Origin: Candidatus Fermentibacterota bacterium
GTDB taxonomy: Bacteria > JAFGKV01
DNA length: 56,865 nt
Assembly (NCBI GenBank): GCA_030620115.1
Contig: JAUXFG010000003.1
Coordinates: 1-56,865 of the forward strand
Direction: 5' to 3'
The notes under the pieces were generated by a model that searched no databases, was not told the DNA's origin, and saw only the letters and a program-made list of their open reading frames with translations. Shown here in pieces: positions 50,303-56,865 of this stretch. Made by a program: the position numbers and the translations under genes. The stretch's first letter is position 1. Each line of letters begins with the position of its first letter.

Positions 50303-51337
50303 ATGATGCGTATGCCGCGCAGCGCTATGTGGGGTGTTATTTCCGCCACAATGAGTTTCCTCGTTCCTTTGAATTGTATAGCCGCGATCGCCTTTTCTCA
50401 GCCTCCCTCCAAAGTCTACAAGGTGGGAGTGCTTATGCTTCCTGCCCCTTACGCGATAGAGATGGAGATGGGATTCAAGAACGGGCTGGAGACATATGGC
50501 TATATCGATGGCCGGAACCTCGAGTATATCAAAAGAGTGGTTGGTCCGGAACAAAGCGACTATGGGAAAAATCAAGAGGTTGCCAGAGAATTGATTAGTG
50601 AGGGAGTGGATCTGATAGCCACCATCGGAACCGGCGCCAGTACCCCAGTTTGGCAGGTAGTCAAGAATACGGATATGCCTATGGTGTTTGCAGGAGTCAC
50701 CTATCCCATCGAGGGGGGACTAATAGAAGCGTTTGACAAACCTACAGGCGTCAATATCACCGGCATAAGCTACGGCGTCCCGCCGGAGACCAGGTTGAAG
50801 CTTTTCAGGAAGATGTTTCCCGATGAGGAAAGATTCAGAAGGCTTGGATTTATCTATTCAGGGGTAATGGAGCAAGAAATCCATTATGTGGAGGATTTGA
50901 CCAGCCTCGGCGAGAATCACGGCTTCCAGCTGAAATACATTGACTTTTTTGATCCATCCATTGGGGCGCCTGATTTCTCTATCCTTGAGGCGAATGTGGA
51001 TAGCCTGGACCTCATTTTCGGATGGTATACTCTGGACAGGATTTGTGCCGATTCCACGCTTTTTGGGAGGTTGACCTCCTTCCCGTTGCCCATACTAGGC
51101 ATCACGAGCCAGTTCACCGACAGAGGGGCCATCGGGGGAGTGTTGACCGATCATTTCGGCTTGGGGGCTCAACACGCGAAGATGGTGGCAAAAATCTTGG
51201 CAGGAGAGTTCCCCGGGGAAATACCTCCTCGACAGCCCACCACATATCTGATAGAAATCAACCTAAGAAGAGCGCGAGAGCTCAAGATAGAGATACCGTT
51301 GGAAGTAATCGGGGCCGCCAGCCGGATTGTGCACTAG
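50303..51337 (+). CDS. periplasmic substrate-binding protein, ABC_sub_bind (PF04392) type
   Basis: A protein of 344 residues. AAGGGGGACG precedes a double ATG. The signal is AMWGVISATMSFLVPLNCIA, with mature start near SQPPSKVYKVGVLML. The two-lobed PF04392 pattern follows: FKNGLETYGYIDGRNLEYIK, ARELISEGVDLIATIGTGAS, MPMVFAGVTYPIEGG, NITGISYGVPPETRLKLFRK and LEANVDSLDLIFGW, ending LKIEIPLEVIGAASRIV. Family members bind small ligands, some of them tryptophan or other aromatic or amino-acid-like compounds. No ABC permease or ATPase follows; instead a sensor kinase starts 67 bp downstream, so it more likely presents a ligand to the kinase than feeds a transporter. Confidence 0.88.
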   Translation: MMRMPRSAMWGVISATMSFLVPLNCIAAIAFSQPPSKVYKVGVLMLPAPYAIEMEMGFKNGLETYGYIDGRNLEYIKRVVGPEQSDYGKNQEVARELISEGVDLIATIGTGASTPVWQVVKNTDMPMVFAGVTYPIEGGLIEAFDKPTGVNITGISYGVPPETRLKLFRKMFPDEERFRRLGFIYSGVMEQEIHYVEDLTSLGENHGFQLKYIDFFDPSIGAPDFSILEANVDSLDLIFGWYTLDRICADSTLFGRLTSFPLPILGITSQFTDRGAIGGVLTDHFGLGAQHAKMVAKILAGEFPGEIPPRQPTTYLIEINLRRARELKIEIPLEVIGAASRIVH

Positions 51338-51404
51338 CCTCGCATGTGCAAGCACGCGCAGCTCGTGGTGAAATATCCGGGATAGCTGCTGGAGGGCAGG
51401 AGAA

Positions 51405-53297
51405 GTGCCGAAGCCTGCGACGTTCCTATCGACATTTCCCGGAGCAATCAGAGGGAAGCTCTTCGGGAGCATACGAACCAAACTAGCCCTGGTGACCATA
51501 GTCATTTTTACAGTCCCCATGACGGTGGGGATTCTCCGTTCACTGAAACTGCTCGGGAATTTTGCCGAGGAACAGGCCTATGAAAAGGTTCGTAGCGATC
51601 TGATTACCTTGAATACGGTCTATGAGAACAGGAAAGGACAGTTGGGTTCCTTTGTTCGGTCGATCTCCGCCGACAATGCCGTCAGGATAACGGCGAGCCT
51701 GGGAAGAGGCTCTCTTCTGGGGGAACAGCTTGCAAGGCATCTGTCCAATTCCCTCAAAGGGGGCATGGTTGATATCCTTACTGTTGTTGATCACCAGGGA
51801 AGAGTCTTGGCTCGGGGGACCAACCCCGAATCAAGAGATGACGATCTGTCGGGAAACGAGCTGGTTGTAAGGGGGCTGGCTGGTGAGGAAGTGGTCGCAA
51901 TTCTGCTGGTCTGTGCGGAGGAAGTAGAGAAAGAAGGATTGACAGAGAGGACTCTTCATGGGTCTGAAGGTCGCGGCGCGGAAGTCATGATTCAGGCAGT
52001 CTGTCCTATCCTTGATGAGGGAGAGGTTGTTGGGGTAAGCCTCGCAGGCTTTCTGGTTGCCAAGAACAGACTGTTGGCAGAGCAGTTGAGCGCCCAGGCG
52101 CACATCAAGTTTGCGATTCTGGCAGAGGATAGAATCACTCTGACGAATATCACTGACAGAGAGAACAATACAATACTCGGAGAGAACGTGGAGATCTCTA
52201 TAGATGAGAATAGAAGCGATCAAATGGGACAATATTGTTCTGGCTGGACATCGATCAGAGGCGAGGAGTACATCTGCTTCTTCTCGCCACTCCGAGATGC
52301 CGGCGGTGGGGATGTTGGTCGGCTGGTAGCCGTGAAGGATGTCCATGCAATTGCCGCTATCAAGGAGAAGACCGCCACCGAGATGGTCTTGATCTTTGCC
52401 GCGGGGTTAGGATTGGCCATAGCCTTGGGTGTGTTTCTTCTCGGATATGCCATGACCACGTCTCTCCGGAAACTCGCGAGAAGGGCAGAGCAGATCGCTG
52501 ACGGCGACCTCTCCACTCCTTTGGAGATCAAGTCCAGCGATGAGATTGGCGTCCTGGCCGACTCGTTCGACCGCATGACCAAGCAACTGAAGAAGTCTCG
52601 GGATGAGATCGAGGAGTACAGCAGGACTTTGGAGCAAAAGGTGGGTGACAGAACAAAAGAATTGAAGCAGTCAGAGGAGCAACTTAAAGCATCACTGAAG
52701 GAAAAGGAGGTTCTTCTCAAAGAAGTTCACCACAGAGTAAAGAACAATCTCCAGGTCATCTCCAGTCTGCTCTACCTTCATTCTAAAGACACCACGGACG
52801 ACAACATTATTCAAATGTTCAGGGAAAGCCAAAACCGTGTGAAATCGATAGCGTTCATCCACGAGACATTGTATCAATCTGAAGACTTGGCGAGAATAGA
52901 CTTCGCAGAGTATGTTCGGAAGTTGACGAGGTCTTTGTACCATTCATATGTAGTCAATGCGGATACAATCACACTCGAGTTGGCGATTGATGAGGTTTCA
53001 CTGGGCATAGATACGGCGATCCCGCTTGGATTGATTATCAACGAGCTTGTCTCGAATAGCATAGAACACGCTTTCCCGAATTCGAGGAGAGGCGGAATCC
53101 ATATCAAGCTCTACTCAGGCGGCGAGAACGAAGTCGTCCTTTTTGTTGGTGATGATGGTATCGGGTTGCCCGAGGATTTCGACTTCCGGAATACGGAATC
53201 ACTGGGTTTGCGTTTGGTGAATAGCTTGGTAGATCAGCTTGGCGGTACTATTGATCTTGATAGGAATAATGGAACTGAGTTCACGATTGTGCACTAG
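51405..53297 (+). CDS. membrane sensor histidine kinase, HisKA_2 family
   Basis: A protein of 630 residues from GTG 51405 (GGAGGG 8 nt upstream). Membrane helix 1 is at about 26-45 (LALVTIVIFTVPMTVGIL). A large periplasmic Cache-like region (about 50-320) follows, with VDILTVVDHQGRVLARGTNP and CPILDEGEVVGVSLAGFLVA. Helix 2 is at about 326-350, then HAMP (LRKLARRAEQIADGDLSTPL) and a coiled coil. The HisKA_2 site EVHHRVKNNLQVISSLLYLH has H443 as the likely phospho-acceptor. The HATPase domain has IINELVSNSIEHAFP (N box) and VGDDGIGLPEDF (G1). The end GTEFTIV-H* is slightly short, and its stop starts a repeat (TAGCCCGGATTTCTTACC). It follows a binding-protein gene and precedes a hybrid kinase. 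Confidence 0.9.
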   Translation: MPKPATFLSTFPGAIRGKLFGSIRTKLALVTIVIFTVPMTVGILRSLKLLGNFAEEQAYEKVRSDLITLNTVYENRKGQLGSFVRSISADNAVRITASLGRGSLLGEQLARHLSNSLKGGMVDILTVVDHQGRVLARGTNPESRDDDLSGNELVVRGLAGEEVVAILLVCAEEVEKEGLTERTLHGSEGRGAEVMIQAVCPILDEGEVVGVSLAGFLVAKNRLLAEQLSAQAHIKFAILAEDRITLTNITDRENNTILGENVEISIDENRSDQMGQYCSGWTSIRGEEYICFFSPLRDAGGGDVGRLVAVKDVHAIAAIKEKTATEMVLIFAAGLGLAIALGVFLLGYAMTTSLRKLARRAEQIADGDLSTPLEIKSSDEIGVLADSFDRMTKQLKKSRDEIEEYSRTLEQKVGDRTKELKQSEEQLKASLKEKEVLLKEVHHRVKNNLQVISSLLYLHSKDTTDDNIIQMFRESQNRVKSIAFIHETLYQSEDLARIDFAEYVRKLTRSLYHSYVVNADTITLELAIDEVSLGIDTAIPLGLIINELVSNSIEHAFPNSRRGGIHIKLYSGGENEVVLFVGDDGIGLPEDFDFRNTESLGLRLVNSLVDQLGGTIDLDRNNGTEFTIVH

Positions 53298-53382
53298 CCC
53301 GGATTTCTTACCAACTTCCGGCGGAGTGACCGAAGAATCTGGGTGGGATATGGGGAGAATTTCGAATTGCGGGAATGCGGGA
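53295..53382 (+). repeat. repeat cluster between the two kinases (family 5 end + family 4 copy 2)
   Basis: TAGCCCGGATTTCTTACCAA (53295-53314) matches the ends of the element at 43565-43760. From 53323 the sequence CGGAGTGACCGAAGAATCTG, GGGAGAATTTCGAATTGCGG and GAATGCGGGAATGG matches 25612-25668 in reverse. The first TAG is the stop codon of the sensor kinase gene. Confidence 0.75.
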
Positions 53383-53545
53383 ATGGCGGTATGTTCGATC
53401 GGAAGGGTTAGGATCTGGCGGTTTCTTTTCTGCGAGAAGCCATTATTCAATCATTTCCTTCCGCGGAATCGAAGCGTGAGTCGGCACGGAAGACGTTGCA
53501 TGCCAAGGAGTTGTAGGAATTCTGATACGCAATAGAGGGGTTAGA

Positions 53546-56500
53546 ATGTCGGACAAGGCACATATACTAGTGGTCGAAGACGAGACTATCGTGGCAATGG
53601 AGATAAAGGATAGGCTGGAGGGCTTTGGATATGCTGTCTGCGGTATGGCAAGTTCAGGAGAGGCTGCTGTCGAGATGGCCTTGGCGATGCGCCCTGATCT
53701 TGTATTCATGGATATCAGACTGAAGGGCAAAATGGATGGCGTGCAAGCCGCCCAGCAAATTCGTGCGCGCTTTGATATCCCGGTAGTATACCTGACCGCC
53801 TATGCTGATGAAGACACCTTGCGGCGAGCCAAAATAGCCGAGCCCTTTGGCTACATCATCAAACCGTTCCAAGAGAGGGATCTCCGCAGTGCCATCGAGA
53901 TAGCTCTCTATCGACATGGAATGGAAAGAAGACTGAAAGAGAGTGAGCGATGGCTTGCGGCTGTGCTTAGAAGCATAGGCGATGCGGTGATCACCGCAGA
54001 TGCCAAGGGGAGGATCACGTTCGTGAACCGCGTTGCCGAGGCATTGACGGGTTGGAAGCAGAAAGATGCCTTGGGCAAAGATCTGATGGAAGTATTCCAT
54101 ATCGTGAACGAAGATGCGAGCATGCCTGCGGAGAATCTCGTTGCCAAGGCACTCCGGGAAGGGGTTGTTGCCGGCCTGGCGAATCACTCCGTACTCATTG
54201 CCAAGGACGGAAGGGAAACACCAATCGATGACAGCGCAGCTCCCATCAGAGATGAGAATGGGGATATAACTGGTGTCGTGCTTGTCTTCCGGGATATCAC
54301 CGAGCGAAAGCAGGCAGAGGAAACGCTCCGGGACTCGGAAGAACGGCATCGCCGTTTGATCGAATCCAGTGAGGACATGATTTTCAGCGTGGATCGCGCC
54401 GGTATTTTCAGGACCGCAGGGGGCGTCCGCCTGCGCGAATTCGGTCTCAGACCAGAGGACGTCATCGGCCATTCGCTCATCGACCTCTTTGGCGAGGAAG
54501 CCGAGCAATACGAGGAACGACACCGCGAGGTCTTCGAGAGCGGCGTGTCGATCCCTTATGAACATACCTTCGAGTTCCACGGTTTGACCAAGACCGACCT
54601 CACCACTGTGTACCCAATCAAAAACGAGCGCGGCGAGATGGAACTGGTGGGGATCATCTGTCGCGATATTACCGAAGCCAAGAAGGCGCAGGAAGAGATC
54701 AAACGCCTCAAGGAGTTCAACGAGGGTATCGTCCAGAACATGGCGGAAGGCATTGTGGTGACGAACGCGGAAGGGTACCATACCTTTATAAATCATGTGG
54801 TGGCAAGCATGCTGGGCTACTCGCCTGAAGAGCTGGTGGGCAAGCACTGGACCACAATCGTCCCACCCGACAGCCAACTGATAGTCCGGGCTGCTGACGA
54901 ACGACGCAAGCATGGCCAAAGCGACCGATATGAGCTGGAGCTGGTGCGCAGGGATGGCACACGGCTGCCTGTCCTTGCCAGTGCGTCCCCCTGCTTTGAG
55001 AACGGTGAATTCGCGGAGTCCTTGGCCGTGTTCACCAATATCACCGAGCTCAAGCGCACTGAACGGGCACTCAGAGAATCGGATCAACGATTTCGCCAGG
55101 TGACAGAGAATGCGGAGGAATGGATCTGGGAGGTGGATGCGGACGGGCTCTACACCTATGGAAGCCCTGTGGTGGAGAAAATCTTAGGGTACCAGACCGA
55201 AGAAATCGTTGGCAAAAAGCGCTTTTACGATTTATTCCATCCCGAAGACAAAGAAGAACTACAGAGAGCAGCATTCGAGGCTTTCTCAAGAAGGGAGTCC
55301 TTTCGAGAGTTCATCAATCGGAATATGCACAAGAATGGCAGGGCCGTGTGGTTATCGACAAGCGCCTCTCCCATCCTCGATGAGAAGGCGAACCTGCTCG
55401 GATACAGAGGTGCTGACTCGGATATCACTGAGCGCAAGCGGCTCGAACAGCACCTACGGCAGGCGGCGAAGATGGAGGCGATCGGGCATCTTGCTGGAGG
55501 CATCGCACACGATTTCAACAATCTCCTGACAGGGATCCTGGGTTACGCCAACATGCTCAGGCTTGAATCAGATAAGGATAGCTCGACCCATGAGGCTGCA
55601 GAGACAATAGAGAAATCGGCAAGACGGATGGCAGAGCTCACTACCCAGCTGCTTGGCTTTTCTCGAAAGGGGAAGTACCAGATTGTCCCAGTCGACCTGC
55701 ACGAGACGATCCGGGAAGTGGTTAGAATGCTCGGCAGAACCGTTGATAAGAATATCCAACTCACGCTTGGATTTCGTGCCGAGAGCGCGACTACCATGGG
55801 CGATCCGGCACAGATGGAGCAGGTTTTCCTGAACTTGGCCATAAACGCGCGAGACGCGATGCCCGACGGCGGAACCATGACCTTCTCAACCGAAATCGTC
55901 GAGCTTGATGATGCATACTCCTTGGCCCATCCCGGTTCGGCGCGGGACCAAAGGCTGCTGGTAGCGGTGACTGATACGGGGAGCGGCATCCCAAAGCACG
56001 ACATCGGCCATGTTTTCGAGCCGTTCTTCACCACAAAGGAAAAGGGCAGAGGGACAGGGATGGGGCTTGCCATGGTGTACGGCATCGTGAAGAATCACGG
56101 TGGCAATATCCAGGTGTATAGCGAAGTCGGGCATGGCACGGCATTCAAGGTTTACCTCCCCCTTGCGGATGCGGAGGGAATCCTGTTGGCTGGCGAAAAA
56201 CAAGACCGAATATGCCGCGGAGTGGGGAATATCCTTGTAGTGGATGATGAAGAGATCGTTCGCAACGTCGCTTCCGAAATACTGTTCAAGCTTGGCTATG
56301 AAGTCGTGACGGCTTCAAGCGGGCAAGATGCATTGAACTACTACCGAAAACACGGCGACTTAGTTGATCTCGTCATCATTGACTTGATTATGCCGGGAAT
56401 GGGGGGACAGGAGTGCTTTCGGGAGCTCAAACGCATTGATCCCCATGTCCGAGCCGTCTTGTCCACAGGATACGGGATGGATCGCAGAGTACGAGACGTC

Positions 56501-56587
56501 GTCAATGAGGGGATGATAGGCTTCGTACCAAAGCCGTATCAAATGATTGAGTTAGGAAAGAAATTGCGCGAGTTTCTGGCGAATTGA
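53546..56587 (+). CDS. hybrid histidine kinase with receiver domains at both ends and four PAS domains
   Basis: A protein of 1013 residues; GAGGGG is 5 nt before the ATG. The N-terminal receiver (1-125) has VVEDETIVAMEI, D56 in LVFMDIRLKG, and IIKPF. Four PAS domains follow (about 138-255, 265-385, 390-510, 515-640), each ending in a D-I-T-E-R-K or similar linker. The HisKA domain has GGIAHDFNNLLTGILGYAN with H655, then HATPase (NLAINARDAMPDGG, VTDTGSGIPKHDI, GMGLAMVYGIVKNHGG). A C-terminal receiver has D946 in LVIIDLIMPGMGG. It has no membrane segment, so it is cytoplasmic. The N-terminal receiver could take phosphate from the HisKA_2 kinase encoded upstream; this is an inference from gene order. 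Confidence 0.95.
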   Translation: MSDKAHILVVEDETIVAMEIKDRLEGFGYAVCGMASSGEAAVEMALAMRPDLVFMDIRLKGKMDGVQAAQQIRARFDIPVVYLTAYADEDTLRRAKIAEPFGYIIKPFQERDLRSAIEIALYRHGMERRLKESERWLAAVLRSIGDAVITADAKGRITFVNRVAEALTGWKQKDALGKDLMEVFHIVNEDASMPAENLVAKALREGVVAGLANHSVLIAKDGRETPIDDSAAPIRDENGDITGVVLVFRDITERKQAEETLRDSEERHRRLIESSEDMIFSVDRAGIFRTAGGVRLREFGLRPEDVIGHSLIDLFGEEAEQYEERHREVFESGVSIPYEHTFEFHGLTKTDLTTVYPIKNERGEMELVGIICRDITEAKKAQEEIKRLKEFNEGIVQNMAEGIVVTNAEGYHTFINHVVASMLGYSPEELVGKHWTTIVPPDSQLIVRAADERRKHGQSDRYELELVRRDGTRLPVLASASPCFENGEFAESLAVFTNITELKRTERALRESDQRFRQVTENAEEWIWEVDADGLYTYGSPVVEKILGYQTEEIVGKKRFYDLFHPEDKEELQRAAFEAFSRRESFREFINRNMHKNGRAVWLSTSASPILDEKANLLGYRGADSDITERKRLEQHLRQAAKMEAIGHLAGGIAHDFNNLLTGILGYANMLRLESDKDSSTHEAAETIEKSARRMAELTTQLLGFSRKGKYQIVPVDLHETIREVVRMLGRTVDKNIQLTLGFRAESATTMGDPAQMEQVFLNLAINARDAMPDGGTMTFSTEIVELDDAYSLAHPGSARDQRLLVAVTDTGSGIPKHDIGHVFEPFFTTKEKGRGTGMGLAMVYGIVKNHGGNIQVYSEVGHGTAFKVYLPLADAEGILLAGEKQDRICRGVGNILVVDDEEIVRNVASEILFKLGYEVVTASSGQDALNYYRKHGDLVDLVIIDLIMPGMGGQECFRELKRIDPHVRAVLSTGYGMDRRVRDVVNEGMIGFVPKPYQMIELGKKLREFLAN

Positions 56588-56865
56588 GCAAGGTTGCTGG
56601 AATTGCAGAGGCGTGATCCATATCAATATTCCTCCAGAATGCGGCCTCTTGGGCCCGCAGGCGAGGTGGCCCATCGTAGACTTGTGAGCCCCTCTCCCTT
56701 CCCCGCTTCTCTCTCGTTTCTCCTCAACGCTCGTCTGGTTTAGCCCGGCCGGAGTTTCATTTTTAGCCGTTAGCGATTGACGAAAAGATGGCCCTGCGTG
56801 GTTTTAGGAGATTTTAGTGTAACCAGTCAGATACGACACAGGGAAGCCTTGACATGGGGGATACA
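56588..56865. other. non-coding right edge
   Basis: After the hybrid kinase stop I see no gene to the window edge. A TAGCCCGG word at 56741 resembles the start of the family 5 ends but diverges at once. No terminator hairpin is clear. Confidence 0.4.

Noticed and set aside
53654-55087. 477-codon minus-strand frame opposite the hybrid kinase
   Set aside because: Antisense shadow: the plus-strand frame has clear receiver and PAS motifs and a good ribosome binding site, and this one has none.
56741-56865. Right-edge sequence as a further family 5 repeat
   Set aside because: Only the first eight bases (TAGCCCGG) match; the rest diverges, so it may be chance.

Overview
The window reads as a chromosomal segment of an uncultured or poorly known Gram-negative bacterium. 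Evidence for a Gram-negative envelope: at least two outer-membrane beta-barrel genes (42296-43567, 48865-50217), several lipoproteins, and a Wzz/Wzy-type surface polysaccharide locus. Evidence for a bacterial chromosome: core genes nadD, polA, coaE, prfB and tex. No rRNA, tRNA, CRISPR array, phage gene or transposase is visible. The mix of proteins (two-component-propeller GGDEF protein, DUF5723-like barrel, many sulfatase-fold enzymes) and the very high load of short dispersed repeats resemble candidate phyla around the FCB group. That placement is an inference, not something the sequence proves.

Layout. 1-5354 (+): surface glycan genes, namely a methyltransferase, a tightly overlapping acetyltransferase / sugar dehydrogenase / aminotransferase trio resembling WbpD-WbpB-WbpE, a decayed acetyltransferase end and a GT2 glycosyltransferase. 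6019-16041: a cluster of alkaline-phosphatase-superfamily (sulfatase-fold) proteins with threonine at the nucleophile position (three intact, one decayed) around a polytopic GT-C-like membrane protein. 16101-25588 (all -): housekeeping genes tex, a beta-CASP nuclease, prfB with a programmed +1 frameshift, coaE, polA and nadD. 25874-28718: Smr, AIM24-family and RACo-like genes. 28894-33901 (-): an operon of GGDEF sensor, YihY membrane protein and GT2 glycosyltransferase, divergent from 34305-38335 (+) carrying Wzz, an O-antigen polymerase/ligase and a SMUG1-like uracil-DNA glycosylase. 38718-47624: lipoproteins, an orphan ParA beside a broken gene, a lipoprotein-barrel pair, and a secreted metalloprotease with an overlapping signal-peptide-bearing partner. 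48865-56587 (+): an outer-membrane porin, a periplasmic binding protein without a transporter, a HisKA_2 sensor kinase and a hybrid PAS kinase, which together look like one signalling cassette.

How it fits together. The left third and the middle probably build and modify a cell-surface polysaccharide. The GGDEF protein beside Wzz/Wzy suggests cyclic-di-GMP input. The right end is sensory.

The most unusual overall feature is a set of at least five families of short dispersed repeats. They fill most intergenic gaps, and in several places they lie across the 3' end of a gene, supplying its stop codon or its last 10-23 codons. Three decayed genes (4356-4493, 10839-11435, 40694-41073) were found by reading through frames in the gaps.
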